NCBI GenBank assembly: GCA_022749755.1
Contig: CM040450.1
Coordinates: 2,904,913-2,968,912, forward strand
DNA from: Azadirachta indica
Lineage: Eukaryota > Streptophyta > Magnoliopsida > Sapindales > Meliaceae
DNA length: 64,000 nucleotides
Reading direction: 5' to 3'
Notes under the pieces: model-generated
The model's database searches: none
Seen by the model: only the letters and a program-made list of their open reading frames with translations
What the model was told of the DNA's origin: nothing
Shown: positions 46,971 to 60,182 of the stretch, piece by piece
Layout: every line of letters begins with the position of its first letter
Numbering within the stretch: position 1 is the stretch's first letter
Made by a program: the position numbers and the translations under genes

Positions 46971-49037
46971 ATGACCGTTTTCGCAAACTGGATATCTCCA
47001 TCATTTGCAACGGCTCGGGAAATTAAGAAACGCCTGCTTCAAGGCTTCGACTCCATCAAGCAACTCAAGCATGTACATGCTTTCCTTCTCCGCGTTGGCC
47101 TGGATCAGGACAACTATCTTCTCAACAATCTCTTGCATTCTTGCTTCCATTTTGGTCAAACAAACTACGCTAATCGCATCTTTAATCAAACCAAAGAACC
47201 CAATATATTTCTATGGAATACTATGATTCGAGGTTTTGTTTCTAACGATTGCTTTCAACGAGCAATTGAATTCTACCGTTCTATGCGCTTGGAGGGATTC
47301 TTGCCCAATAATTTCACTTTTCCTTTTGTCTTAAAGGCCTGTGCGAGACAACTGGATTTTCAATTAGGTGTTAGGATTCATACCCTTGTCGTTAAAGCGG
47401 GTTTTGATTATGATGTATTTGTTAAAACAAGTTTGCTCTGTTTGTATGCACACTGCGGCTACTTAGATCATGCGCTCGAGGTGTTTGATGATATTCCCAA
47501 CAGGAATGTTGTTTCCTGGACGGCAATTATTAGCGGCTATATAAATGAAGGGAAGTTGACAGAGGCTATTGATACTTTTAGAAATTTACTGGAGACAGGT
47601 GTGGGACCTGATAGTTTTAGCCTCGTTAGAGTTTTGTCCGCGTGTGCTCAGTTAGGAGATTTGAGTAGTGGAGAGTGGATTCATGGATATATCACTGAGG
47701 CCGGTATGGAAGGGAATGTATTTGTAGCTACGTCTTTGGTGGACTTGTACGCAAAGTGTGGAAACATGGAGAACGCACGTTCTGTCTTTAATCAGATGCC
47801 TGAGAAGGATATAGTATCTTGGAGTTCCATGATTCAGGGTTATGCTTCAAATGGACTTCCTAAAGAAGCTCTAGATATGTTCTTTAAGATGCGGAGAGAA
47901 AATTTGAAACCTGATTGTTATGCTATGGTTGGAGTTCTTTCTGCTTGTGGAAGATTGGGAGCTTTAGAATTGGGTGATTGGGCTAGCAGTTTGATGGACA
48001 GAAATGAGTTTCTATCTAATCCTGTGCTGGGTACGGCATTAATTGATATGTATGCAAAATGTGGGAGCATGGCACAATCATGGGAAGTCTTCAGAGCAAT
48101 GAAGGATAAGGATCGAGTGGTTTGGAATGCTGTGATATCTGGGCTTGCTATGAATGGATATGTAAAAATTGCATTCGGGACTTTTGGTCAAGTAGAGAAA
48201 TGTGGGATTCAACCTAATGGTAACACATTCGTTGGTCTGCTTTGTGGGTGTACTCATGCTGGTCTTGTTGATGAGGGTCGTCAGTTTTTCAACAGCATGA
48301 GTCGTGTCTTTTCCTTGACTCCTACTATTGAGCATTATGGATGTATGGTGGATCTTCTTGGTCGTTCAGGTCTGTTAGATGAAGCTCACGAGTTAATCAA
48401 AAGCATGCCAATGGAGCCCAATGCCATTGTTTGGGGAGCTTTGCTGAGCGGATGCAGGTTGTATAAGAATACTGATTTGGCTGAACATGGATTAAAGCGA
48501 TTGATTGCATTAGAACCATGGAACTCTGGAAATTATGTTCTCTTATCAAACATATATTCTGCTAGTCATAAATGGAACGATGCAGCACAAATTAGGTTAC
48601 TTATGAGAGACAGAGGGATCCAAAAGATACGCGGATGCAGTTGGATTGAAGTAGACGGAGTCGTTCATGAATTCCTCGTGGGCGACAAATCCCACCCCCT
48701 ATCAGAGAAAATATATGCAAAACTTGAGGAGTTAGCTACAAAGCTGAAAGCAGCCGGCTTTGTTCCTACAACTGACTATGTGCTGTTTGATATAGAAGAG
48801 GAAGAGAAACAGCATTACCTTGGCTGTCACAGTGAGAAGCTAGCCCTTGCATTTGGTCTCGTCAGTACTGCTCCAAATGATGTGATTCGAATAGCCAAAA
48901 ACCTTCGTGTATGCGGTGACTGCCATGAAGCCATTAAACTCATTTCAAAGATTACAGGTAGAGAGATAATTGTTAGGGATAATAACCGATTTCATTGTTT
49001 TAGAGAAGGGTCGTGTTCGTGTAAAGATTTTTGGTGA
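46971..49037 (+). CDS. PLS-class pentatricopeptide repeat protein with DYW domain
   Basis: 688 aa, intronless as is typical for plant PPR genes. These proteins bind organellar transcripts and edit C to U in chloroplasts or mitochondria. Successive P, L and S repeats span about 60-480 (for example WTAIISGYINEGKLTEAIDTF and WSSMIQGYASNGLPKEALDMF), followed by E/E+ motifs and a C-terminal DYW deaminase domain. The deaminase has the zinc and catalytic signature HSE (620-622) and CGDC (648-651), and the protein ends in CSCKDFW, so the third residue of the DYW triplet family is kept with an Asp-Phe-Trp ending. It resembles the Arabidopsis protein I recall as At3g08820. No clear targeting peptide is obvious. 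The RNA target is unknown. Confidence 0.95.
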   Translation: MTVFANWISPSFATAREIKKRLLQGFDSIKQLKHVHAFLLRVGLDQDNYLLNNLLHSCFHFGQTNYANRIFNQTKEPNIFLWNTMIRGFVSNDCFQRAIEFYRSMRLEGFLPNNFTFPFVLKACARQLDFQLGVRIHTLVVKAGFDYDVFVKTSLLCLYAHCGYLDHALEVFDDIPNRNVVSWTAIISGYINEGKLTEAIDTFRNLLETGVGPDSFSLVRVLSACAQLGDLSSGEWIHGYITEAGMEGNVFVATSLVDLYAKCGNMENARSVFNQMPEKDIVSWSSMIQGYASNGLPKEALDMFFKMRRENLKPDCYAMVGVLSACGRLGALELGDWASSLMDRNEFLSNPVLGTALIDMYAKCGSMAQSWEVFRAMKDKDRVVWNAVISGLAMNGYVKIAFGTFGQVEKCGIQPNGNTFVGLLCGCTHAGLVDEGRQFFNSMSRVFSLTPTIEHYGCMVDLLGRSGLLDEAHELIKSMPMEPNAIVWGALLSGCRLYKNTDLAEHGLKRLIALEPWNSGNYVLLSNIYSASHKWNDAAQIRLLMRDRGIQKIRGCSWIEVDGVVHEFLVGDKSHPLSEKIYAKLEELATKLKAAGFVPTTDYVLFDIEEEEKQHYLGCHSEKLALAFGLVSTAPNDVIRIAKNLRVCGDCHEAIKLISKITGREIIVRDNNRFHCFREGSCSCKDFW

Positions 49038-49962
49038 AATCAGAACTTGAAAACACATGATCATCTTTATTCAAAAGCTCAGTTTTCTAGGGCTTAAACG
49101 ATTTAAATTTAATTGCTAAAATTTATTGAGATAGTAAGAAAAATGAAGCTTGTGACGTGATTGACTCCTTTGTAGAAGAATGATGGTGTTAGTTTACAAG
49201 CTGTAGAGGATGAGCGGTCTGTTGTTTTATATTCATGAAACTTAGAATGAGTATCCACCCAAAAATTAGAAAAGAAATAGAAGTGGGCAGAGTCGGTTAC
49301 GCCACTACTTGCTTTGGACCGGTTGATGCTCAACTGCTTAATGGGACAATTAAATCTTATCATTTAAAGCACTCAGCACAAGCCCTCGTTATTACAGAAA
49401 ATAAATAATAATAATGGACAGCATAAATACTTGACAACTTAGCTATGCCAAAAGTTGCTTGTGCACGTCGAATATATAGAAAATAAAATAAAAAATCTAA
49501 AATATTTTTATTTTAGTATAATTATTACTTTGCATGATATTTTTAAAATTATTCATTATAACCACCTAGTTGAGATGGATTAAAAAAAAAAAATTAAAAT
49601 TTAATAATATAATTTTTTTACATATATTTCTTTGAATTCGGCAACTGGCAAGGCTAAGAGAAAGAGGTCAACAACTGGAGAGACGAAAAGATGACCATTG
49701 GATTATTTCAGTTTCAATGGTTAGTAAGTAACCTCAACCAAAGGTTACGACGTCGTTTTACTATTTTTGCGTGCAAATCACTTGGGAAATTGCGAGGTCA
49801 TTTCCCTCTGCGTTTGTAAACCCTTCTTAATTCTCCTCCTCCTCTCCTTTCGGATTTGAACACAAAAATAATAATAATATGTACCATATTTGAAAATGAA
49901 ATCATATTGAGAAAACAAGAGAGGATAAGTACAAACGCATTCAATTGTGTTCCCAAATTTTT
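49038..49962. other. AT-rich spacer with promoter of the Sel1-like gene
   Basis: Contains the PPR 3' flank, an AT-rich stretch near 49.48-49.62 kb and, from about 49.73 kb, a more complex segment with CT-rich sequence that is probably the promoter and leader of the next gene. No gene is supported. Confidence 0.5.
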
Positions 49963-50797
49963 ATGGGAAAATCGTTTCCCAGCAATAAAACCAGACTACA
50001 GCAACTGACAAAGAACGCATCGCAAGTTATCGGCAGAACAGCGACGAAACAGACGAAACCTACACAGCCAAATCGAAAACCGGGTGAAGTACAAGTCCAA
50101 GATAAGAGATTGAAGAAGATGGAGAGCAGTAGCACTACAGATAATAACAGTAATGAATGCACGCGCGTGCCGTTATCGGAGGTTGTATCTGATTGCGTCA
50201 AGCGGTGGTTTAAAGACACGCTTAAGGAAGCCAAAGCTGGTGATATCAACATGCAGGTTTTAGTGGGTCAGATGTATTATAGCGGTTATGGTGTTGCCAG
50301 AGACACCCAGAAGGTTTTTTCTTCTTTCTAATAACTTTTGCGGTTTTGCGTGCATTGGGTTTAGGTTTTGAATTTTGTGACTGTATTCAAAATTTCGTCA
50401 AGATTGGATTTCTTTGACCAATTATAGCTATTTGGTGTCTGAACCGTTGGCTTTTGTTCGTTATCTACCTTTTACATGAACTTAATTCAATGTTTGGGTA
50501 TCTTGTAATTTAAGTATTTGGAAGTTCATTTATTTATGTACTTTGTCTAACTTTATCTTTGTTGGCTTTGCAGGGAAGAATCTGGATGACAAGAGCGTCA
50601 CGAACTCGGTCCTCAGTTTGGAAAGTTAGTGACAAGCATCCAGGTTGACTGTTATTCTTATTCCTTGTGCATTTTTTTTATTTATAAGGACCTTGTGTTA
50701 TGATTAGTTTTTCTACCACTTGTTTGGCTTGCTGCACTTTTTGTCAGGTTATAATGCAAGTGATTCGGATTCAGATGAATTGAAAGGAGAATCTTGA
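49963..50797 (+). CDS. Small Sel1-like repeat protein
   Basis: Three exons (49963-50313, 50574-50643, 50748-50797) give 156 aa. The N-terminal ~60 residues are basic and low in complexity (MGKSFPSNKTRLQQLTKNAS). A single Sel1/TPR-like unit follows (FKDTLKEAKAGDINMQVLVG then QMYYSGYGVARDTQKGRIWM), then an Arg/Ser-rich stretch and an acidic end (YNASDSDSDELKGES). Sel1 repeats mediate protein-protein contacts; one unit alone suggests a small adaptor, and plants have similar short HCP-like proteins of unknown role. The start at 49963 is the first ATG of the frame; a second Met at 50119 would remove the basic N-terminus and cannot be excluded. Confidence 0.82.
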
Positions 50798-52143
50798 TAA
50801 GACCAAATTAGGCTTCATGCTCAAAACAAATAGAAAGTGAGTTTAATGTCCCTGGAGTTTCTAATTTGTTTCTTGTCCCACTCTTAATTTGGTAGACAAA
50901 ATATTGAAGCTTGCGAAGATCTTGGTGTCTATTCTTTTGGCTAGTTGTGTTATGTTGTGTTCTATGTTTAGACATTTTTGTTATTTAAGGTATGCTACGT
51001 GTATGGTTATGAATTCGACTGATAAGTTATAATTTGTTAAATTGGCTGGTTGATTTTCCTTTTAAGGCTATTCAAGATTTTTGTTGTCCATGTCATCTAA
51101 CTAGTGAACATTTGAAGTCCTGTGCGATGTGTTTTTCTTCCTCTTTCTTTAAATGCGTGCAGACATGCACTCACTTGAAGACAAATTGTTGATGCCATAA
51201 TCTTACAGCACATTTGGTCGATTGGTTGAAATCCAGGATAGGATAATTCATTTATGTGGTGTTTGGTAGATTGAGAGGGGGCAATTTATTCCTCATGTAT
51301 AGAAGAAAACAATGTGTTGAGGGGAGTTCAGATAAGGGTCATTGAGAACTTGGAGAAAATGAACCAAAAAGGTGATATATTTTAACTTTTCAAAAGTTGC
51401 CCTGTGTTTGATGGACATGTCTCAGAAAAAACCAACTGGTAAAATGCATATCCTATCTTTCCTCCCACCTTTTTCTAGCTCATAGTTTCTAGCTAACAAA
51501 CTTACTCAATAAAATCAAAATTTCTCACTCCAAGATCGAGGAAAACAAAAAAGAAACTGTTGATGGATGGTCCTGGTGTTTGTACTATCTTGAGGGATTT
51601 TGTTTTCTTAATGGGATCTTGATGCTTGTAATGAGAGGCTTATTGGGTTTTGTTAGCCACTTTGATATGTAAATAATTTTTTTCTTATACCAACCATTCT
51701 TCTTAATCCCAATCCTGATAAGGACAGGGGGCAATTTCTAATGAAGTTTTTGCATTCTTGATTGCTAGGCATTGTTCAGGGTTAATAGGACTTTGCAAGA
51801 AGCATACATCCTTGAGATTTTAGAATGCCTAATGTGCTTAGGGCAACAAGTAATTGCATTGCAAACTAGCCATGTGGTTGATGTTCGTTCTTCAATTAGT
51901 ATTAACATTGAGATTTGGTAGTGCTGCTAAGAGATTTGGCAGGCTAGAGGGAAAAATCAATTTTTTTTTTTTAATGTAGGTGAGTATATATTCATCTAGT
52001 AATTATACTGGCCTTTTAGTGTTGTTTCACTTATAGCATGGTTTCTAGTTGCTTATAAAACAATATATGTCATTGAAATATGTTGATGTTAAAATTAAAT
52101 TTTATGATCAGGATCTTAATTTTCTATATAAATATCTTCTTAA

Positions 52144-52199
<56 letters not shown>

Positions 52200-54503
52200 C
52201 TTCTGTGTTTTGTAATTTGTTTGTCATCAACTTGTTGGAGAAGTAAATGACTTCTAGGATTGCCTGATGAATCAAAGGATAGTGGAAGTCCAAACATGAT
52301 ATTTATCAACTTCCCATGTTCATTGGCATCTTCAGCTTTCTTAACTTATCTTTTATACACACGCACAGCTAGTCATCATGACTTATTATTGGTGATTATT
52401 TCTGCTGCTATTTGCATGCTTGTAGCATCTGGCAGGCAATGTTAATGGTTTATAAAATGTTTAGTAGCCACATAAGAAATCTATAAACACAATGAACTCA
52501 AAAGATAATAACAAGATGAGTTCATGCAATGCATGAAAGGATTGATCAACTCTTTGAAACACAGCTAGAGTCTGCTGTTGTATGTGGCACTAGCATTTTA
52601 CTCTCAGCTAAGAAATAAGTCAGAGAACATTGATCCTAGCAAGAAGCAATTACAATTATACACCATTTTCCTTTTGTTTATATCTGTGTAGATGTTGTCC
52701 TTGATAGAGCAGATGAATGTGTTTACTAGGATAAGTCTTTACTGAGCGTGGTTTTTATTTTTGTTGTGGCACACTTACTACAATATTAATTCATTGCCTG
52801 ATGATTAATGGCATATTTGGGCACCAAATATCTAATTCCAATAGAGGCTTGTATGGTTTGTGCTATATGGTGCACTTATATATATACTGATTTCTGTGTT
52901 AATCTTTTTTCAGTGTCAGTTCTTGTTCTGCCAGCTCTTCAATGCCTTACAAATGTGCCTGTAACATTCTTTTTCATCCCGCCCTCTTTGGTTGGCTTGT
53001 TTTCAGCATATGTAACTTTGTAAACTATTTGTTTAATATCATAAAACAATTATAATTGCAGTTTTACAGGTGAGAATACATTGTTGGTTTGCATTTTTGG
53101 AGAAATTATTTGTTCATTTAATATTTTCCGGATTCATAAACAATGATGGAATCTGCTACCTTGGGTGGTTTCCGATATCTGTTTGGACTATGCATTTTGT
53201 CAGATGCAATTCTGTATAATCATTTTCCATTTATTATTTAATCATTTATTCATTTATTGAGGATTAGGTTTCTAGTTCATGCATATATACTAATAGAAAA
53301 TTTAATGTGGGTCTGAATGGGAGGTGGTTTTGAACAGATAAGCTCTGGTTTGAAACCTTGGATGGATTTATGCGAATGTGATGATGGATGTGCGTTTATT
53401 CGTTTGTTTGTTTTTGGATCCACGAAGGAACTCATTTTAATTTCCATTTTTGCTTGCTTTTTGGTGAGATACATCCCAACAAATATTCTTGTACTTGTTT
53501 AATAAGTATTCAAACAAATTATTACTTGTTTAATAAGTAATTTATCTCTTGTTAATCATCATTTAGCTAATACTCATTTTGATTCCACAAATGCCTTTCG
53601 AACATGAGTAATATTATTCTCTCTAAGAGAGACTCATTTCTTATTTTTGGTTCTAATTTAACTCCTTAATTTATGAGAAATTTGGGGATAAACTTTGAAC
53701 AGAATACTCTCCTTATGAATAATGATTTTAGCATCCAAAAATCTCTAATTGCCTCTTCAAGTGTCTGTTCATAATTATTGTGCCTTTAGAGGTGTCTGAT
53801 AATCACTTGTTGCTTATTCATTATGGATTTAGTTGTACTTTGATATCTAATAATTTTATTAAATAACAGAACAATTTGATTTCATAAAGAGTCTTAAAGA
53901 AGAATAAACAAATAAATAATTAGTTTTATATTATTAAACTTAACAATATTGCTTTATTTGTTGAATGGTGACAGAGATCTCTGTCTGTCTCATATGAAAA
54001 TCTCACCCACTTGCAAACTAATGTCTTTGTACTACATGTTATAAGCAGAAATAATTTATTTTGTAAAAAGTTCCTATCTTGTATACTAATCGACTCTACA
54101 GTTTCTTGCTACTCGCTACCATCATCGTTCATCAAAAAAGATATCAGTGATTGCCTGAAAGGATGCATGAATCATATTCGTGTTACACACTGGAACAAAT
54201 CTCTGCAACACACTCGATTCAAAACCCTTAATTCAAGAAATCAAACAAACAAATAAGTCTCGACAGCTAGTCAGCAAAATCTGAGTCCCAGGAGTACGTA
54301 ATTAATAATAACTGCACCACATCTACCTGCTACTATATTCACAGAATGTGTGATGCATGTTCATCGCCACCGTTTCCATTGTCATTTTCTTCAGCACCAT
54401 TATATCATTGCTTAAATCATAATCATCAGATCAATCAATTACAAGAAGACAATTCAATACAATGAACCAAACCAACGAAGAAAAAGAATTAAGAGATTAG
54501 TGA
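50798..54503. other. 3.7 kb region without a convincing gene
   Basis: T-rich, intron-like sequence. It may include a long or spliced 3' UTR of the Sel1-like gene. Short open frames near 52.3, 52.8 and 53.3 kb show no domain. The segment 54.0-54.5 kb is more complex and probably carries the transporter promoter. Confidence 0.5.
52144..52195. repeat. (CT)n(TA)n compound microsatellite
   Basis: About twelve CT units followed by a long TA run; a likely polymorphic locus. Confidence 0.95.
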
Positions 54504-57134
54504 ATGGAGAGTGACAGAGAGCCACTTATTGTTCAAGAACAACCAGCTTTCTCCTCATCTCTTATCTCATATTTGTATGTTGCTCACTTCTTAGCAAGAT
54601 GGGGTGCCAGGTTTGTTCATCAAAATCAACTTGTAGGCTTTAGGGTTATTCCCTTTTTCCCATATTCACTGAAGGTATTTGTATAGGATGATTTCAATAG
54701 CTTTCTAAATGTTTTGCTGTTTACAGAATGTGGGAATTCTCTGTTGGTTTATACATGATCAGTGTTTGGCCAGATTCTTTACTCTTTGCTGCTATTTATG
54801 GTGCCGTCGAATCTGCCTCCATTGCATTTTTTGGTCCCTTCGTTGGACAGTTAGTGAATAAGTTGACATATGTTAAGGTTTGCTCAATTTTACATATATA
54901 TTTTCCTCTTATTGATGAAATTTAATCCATTGATTACGAGATTCACTAGTTGGATCTCTTCGGCAGGTTCTCCAAATTTGGTTGGTATCCCAAAATCTCT
55001 CTTTCATTGTTGCTGGAGTTTCAGTGATCGTATTGCTGATTTTCTCAACTTTAAAGTCAACAAATTTCACAGCATTTATTTTACTGGTGATACTAATTAA
55101 CATTTCTGGAGCTATTGGTGTGATTTCCACTCTCGCTGGTACTATCTTGATTGAAAGAGAATGGTAACTAGTAATTACTGCACTTCTAATGTGAAAAAAG
55201 TGATTTCTAATTTTGACAACCCTAACATTGTTATAATCATTTTCAAAGCACAGGGTGGTGGTGATATCAGAAGGTCATCCTCCAGGAGTATTGACAAAGA
55301 TGAATTCGATGATTAGGCGCATTGACTTAACCTGCAAGTTACTAGCTCCTGTTATAACTGGCTTCATTATCAGTTTTGTATCATTAAAAGCATCTGCTAT
55401 GGCATTAGCACTTTGGACTACTGCAACTGTTTGGGTGGAATATTGGCTCTTTATGTCTGTTTATAGTGGGATTCCAGTTTTAGGAGAAAGCAGCCAGAGG
55501 AGGATCACGAGGAGTATGCCAATTGATGTGGAAGAAAGCAGCACATCAACTTCTCTGGAAAGACAGAGCTTGCTTTCTGAGGATGAAAAAAATGCAGCAT
55601 TGGCGGAGAAAAGCTGGAGAAGGAAGATTATTAGTTGGGTTTCGAGTGCCCCTTTTGTTGGAGCATGGAGAGTTTATTTACAGCAAGATGTACTACTTCC
55701 TGGAGTTTCTCTAGCTCTGCTATTTTTCACAGTCCTTAGGTAACAATCCAGAAACAAACAACTTTGGTTTTCTTTCCATGTTGCTAGTCATTCACTAGTC
55801 TCTTTAGAGAGGAAAGAGTCTAAAGTGTGTAACCCGCTTTCATATATGACTTCTATAGCTTTCTCTTCAAATTTGTGTAGTGCTACTAATTGACTGAAAA
55901 TGAATGCTCCCTGCTTTTGCATAGGGTTAGAAAGAATTGGTCATCGATTCCACTATTCCTCAAGTTTCATCTTATTTGGGTTGAGATACACTAAAATTCT
56001 GCATTGTGCTTTCTACATATTGTATTTTTGATTTGGATTGAGATGGCTAGATCTTAACTGCGGCAAGTAATTCCCACACATTATCTTTCCAGCTTTGGAA
56101 CTTTGATGACAGCTACATTAGAGTGGAAAGGTATACCTGCATATGTTATTGGAATAGCACGAGGAATAAGTGCAACAATTGGAATAGCTGCAACAGTTGT
56201 GTACCCAATTGTACAATCTCGCATTTTAACACTGAGAACAGGACTCTGGTCTATCTGGTCACAGGTATAAACCTCTAAATGAACTATATTATCTATTGTG
56301 GAATCGTGTAACAGCTGTTTGATTAACATTCTCAAACATTAATCATTTTCAATTCCTTATTCCTTCTAAATACATTAGCAATATATATAGATTAATGGAA
56401 CTTAAAATAATTGTGTCCGGAATTTGTGATTTTCATTCAGTGGATCTGCCTCTCAGTATGCATAGCTTCAATATGGGTCCAAAATAGTGTTTTAGCAGCA
56501 TACATGCTGATGGGTGGAGTGGCAACATCTCGGCTTGGATTGTGGATGTTTGACTTATCTGTTATTCAGCAAATGCAGGTAAAAGTCCTCAGGTTAAAGC
56601 AGCAATGAGTTTGATGATTTTGGGAAGTTATTCTTGTAATGATTCAATAAATTATAAGAATTCCCTTGATTTTCTTGCTAATATATATTTTTAAAAGATT
56701 CCTAATTCTGCGTCACATTTCCCTATTCCTGTATAGGATCTTATTCCGGAGTCTGATCGTTGTGTGGTGGGAGGTGTTCAGAACTCCTTTCAGTCAACTC
56801 TAGATTTGCTGGCTTATATCATGGGAATCATAATTTCCAATCCACAGGTTTTTAATTACATCTAGCATTTACTATTAGTTCAGCAGTTGATGATATACTA
56901 AAGTTTGACATGTAAAATCAGCATTTCTTCTTAAATCCCATGTTTCAAAATTATAGGAGGATTAAAAAGTTCTGCTGCTGCATAATTGTTCAGGATTTCT
57001 GTAAGTTGACCTTGATATCCTTTCTGGCGGTGACATTGGCTGCAGTACTCTACACTTTCCACCTGTATCGAATCAGGAAACACCTCTTTCATTTTGAGAA
57101 ACTAGTAGCATCCATTCAATGGATTATCAGATGA
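54504..57134 (+). CDS. IREG: IREG/ferroportin-type metal transporter (SLC40 family)
   Basis: Multi-pass efflux transporter of divalent metals. In Arabidopsis, IREG1 exports iron or cobalt at the plasma membrane and IREG2 moves nickel and cobalt into the vacuole. Eight exons keep frame: 54504-54610, 54727-54877, 54967-55163, 55254-55739, 56093-56264, 56441-56578, 56737-56847, 56994-57134; 500 aa, close to the ~512 aa of the Arabidopsis proteins. The first helix block reads ARWGARMWEFSVGLYMI, aligning with GDRMWHFAVSVFL of animal ferroportin; the animal iron-binding Asp is Ala here, which I believe is usual in plant IREGs. About ten hydrophobic segments surround a hydrophilic loop (about 235-290) rich in Ser and acidic residues. 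The C-terminus RIRKHLFHFEK is family-typical. Which IREG paralogue it is cannot be settled by eye. Confidence 0.93.
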
Positions 57135-58333
57135 TCGATATATTCACGTTAGAAATGAAATTGCAGAAACTAAACTTGTCCGTCCAAGTCCTTCATAGGA
57201 GGCACATTTGTGAAATCAAGTTGAAGATAAGAGCACCTGAGCCAACAGGCCTGAGTTTTGATAATCATCATGCTCTGAAAGACATAAATGTAATTTGTCA
57301 CAAGATAGTTAATTGCAAGGAAACTCTGTGTTCATATTGTCAGAAGATATTATTAACAGTGTTTGATTCTGTGCTCTTCTCGGGGGCCATTTATCCGCCT
57401 ATTGCAAAACAGTGCCTTGTTGGAAAGGAATCAAAACTTCTGTTCTCTGTTTGAAGAGAAAAAAGAGGAGCATAAATCAGTGAAATGAAATGAACTAGTG
57501 AAAAGAAATTAACATTTCAAACTTTTGTGAGTGGGGAGTTGTAGACAAAATTGACTTCATATTTTTTACTCAATTCATTAAAATTACATGAATAAAAATA
57601 AATAATGAATCCTTAACGTCTCAAATTGGCAGTGCTTTTAAACATTTCAAATTGACAGTGCTTTTCCTTTCACCACTTGAGCTTTCTCTTAACATCTAAA
57701 CAATAAAAGACAATAGAAATTAGTAAATTACCCTATTTCATACCATATCAAATTACTTAAATAACAGTATTTAGCAGACTCTCATATTATATAAAAATTA
57801 GGTCTTTTCTAGAGAACAAGTATGATTTGATTATGTGAAGCCAAGCCATTTAGGATTTTAGCAAGTGTAGCTACTTGCCTTCTTTGACCCATTTAAATTA
57901 TAAATGGTTACCATATCTATATGGGTTTTAGAATCTGAACTAAAATTCCCAGATTATTAAATGATTAATTGAAATGAAATCCAGACAGGTTATTCTCAAA
58001 CTTCCAAGTAACATCTTCTTCAACTGTGAGCCCAAAAAAACCTCATCTTCACAAGGTGTCATCCGCTTGCCTTCCATTTTCTTGATAAGAATGCATCAAG
58101 CATATACAGTTATAACTCATTTTAGAAATTTGAGATTATTTAGAGCTGACAATGAAGTTAATGATGGGACCAGTAACTCTTAAAATATTTTCCTTGCAGA
58201 TAATGGTCTACCAATAATACTATGTTATATATTATGATAAATTAATTTTATTAAGTTGTTAAAATCATGATTAGGTGTATCCGTACTAGTTTATACTTGC
58301 GATAGGTGATATTGTACCAGTCTCTTTGACTGT

Positions 58334-58355
58334 TATATATATATATATATATATA
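58334..58355. repeat. (TA)n microsatellite
   Basis: Uninterrupted alternating T/A in intergenic DNA. Confidence 0.9.
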
Positions 58356-58948
58356 ATATATTAAAATTAATCTGATATGGGGGAGAATCGGTTATAGGTT
58401 AATAACATAACATAGATAGAGTAGCAAATATCCCTTGAATAAAGCTGCTCTTTATAAGATTTAGATCACAAATTTGACATTTTAAATCACGAAATTATTT
58501 CAATTAAAGAATTAAAAAAAATGGGTTAATTATGGGGCAAAGAGCCAAAAAAGAATAAGATTTTTAATTTAATTTAAGGGAATCAAATTGTCAACTGAAG
58601 AAATACGCAATCGATGACAAAAGAAATTTGTTGCGCGTACGGACACTACCTGTCTGCAAATATAATAAGAGGTAATCAAATTGTGTGGACTTTTATTAAC
58701 ATTTTCTCATAATCATACTATTAATTTTATATTTAAAAAAATAAATTGTTTTCGAAGATAGATAAATTCCTATTAGTTAAAGGTCAGATTTTTTAAAAAT
58801 TTTTTAACAGACATCCTTTTTTATTTTTTGGTATTAAGTGTGCAATAATAATAACTTTTAACTTAACATCAGTAAACTTATAAATAATAGGTTTGTAACA
58901 TTAAAAAAATATATATATTTATGTTACGTTAAATTAATTAATTTAAAC

Positions 58949-58971
58949 AATAAATAAATAAATAAATAATA
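58949..58971. repeat. (AAAT)n microsatellite
   Basis: About five AAAT units. Confidence 0.85.
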
Positions 58972-60124
58972 GGTGCGCGCAAGTCTATGCTCTAGAAGTG
59001 GAAATAGTATAGTGGCCTTGCACTGCGGCTCAAACTCAAAAGGACACATACGTACCATCGACCAAGGGCAAGATTGTCATTTGAAGAAAAGTGGTGAATT
59101 TAGTTAGGTTAGGTTAGGTCCGGCCTGAATCAGTCATAACCTCCCCTATCACAATTCACAAAAGTCTATTCCTTTGTCTAATTGATTGATATTTTTTGTT
59201 TTTTTTATTTCTCTCACTTACTTTTTCTTTTCATTTTTTTTTTTCCGTTCTTATCTGAGTAAGGTTGGTACTATGGAAAGGCCAGCTATAAGTACGGCCA
59301 ATATCTGTCTATTTTTTTATTTATTTGTTTTTTCAAATTCCACCCATAATTATGTATTATAATATACCATAATTAATCAATATTAATTTCAAAGGAAGGG
59401 TTGGCGGGGTGTGTGTGAAATTTGTCAATTTAGTTTAGATCGTACTGTCCGCACTTGAATCTGTCCTTCCTCACATAATCCTCCACCAAATGAGCTGGTC
59501 TTCTTCTTTTGTTTTTGTTTCTGATAAGAAAATGACTTTTCTCCACCTAAATGACGTTAATACCCCCGTCAACACTATGTCCTTTCACGTACGGTTGTGC
59601 ATTATTTATTGCTTACCTCAAATGACCATTAAACCTTCTAGAATGTTCATTAGTATATTGTGTCCCTATAGTTTCTGGAAATAAAAAATTTTACCATTTC
59701 TTTTAAATTTAATGCTATCTAATTTCAATATTCTTAATCTGTTACATCTTTTATTAAATTTTAAAACATAATTACAATATTGAGATACATATATATAATC
59801 GATTATTTATTTATTTATTTGTTTTGCATTAATTTAATTTAAGAGTACAAGTTTAAAGCACAATTAGCAAATTTTTTTATATTGTATGTCATATTTTAAA
59901 ATACAGGGGCTAATTTGATAACTTTTCTTTCTCAAAATTCGAAGGACTCGAGGGGTACGATAGTCCAAACGTGCCTTGTTGAAAAAGACTTACAGGGCTA
60001 TAACAGTAATCTTGATTTTCCTTCTTCTCCTTCACTCCCTCTTCAACTGCCCAACATTAACCCCACCATTTTTTCTGTTAACGGTTACTTCTAAGCTCAA
60101 AAAACATCCAAAATCTTCTCCCAA

Positions 60125-60131
60125 TATAAAA
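60125..60131 (+). promoter_or_regulatory. Possible TATA box of the FBL3-like gene
   Basis: CCAATATAAAAG about 58 bases before the ATG at 60183. It predicts a short leader and argues against the in-frame upstream start at 59976. Confidence 0.5.
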
Positions 60132-60182
60132 GTCCATCCCCAACCAAGCCTTATTTGTATCATATCTTCTGAATCGTCAATC

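Larger units (their letters stand above)
57135..60182. other. Transporter 3' flank and FBL3 upstream region
   Basis: The first ~350 bases continue with balanced composition (open frame to 57454) and are likely 3' UTR. The rest is AT-rich with (TA)n and (AAAT)n tracts and a TTAGG-type triplication near 59105. No gene is supported. Confidence 0.5.

Noticed and set aside
59976..60182. 69-residue N-terminal extension of FBL3
   Set aside because: The family starts at the MKK... methionine, and a TATA-like box lies between the two starts.
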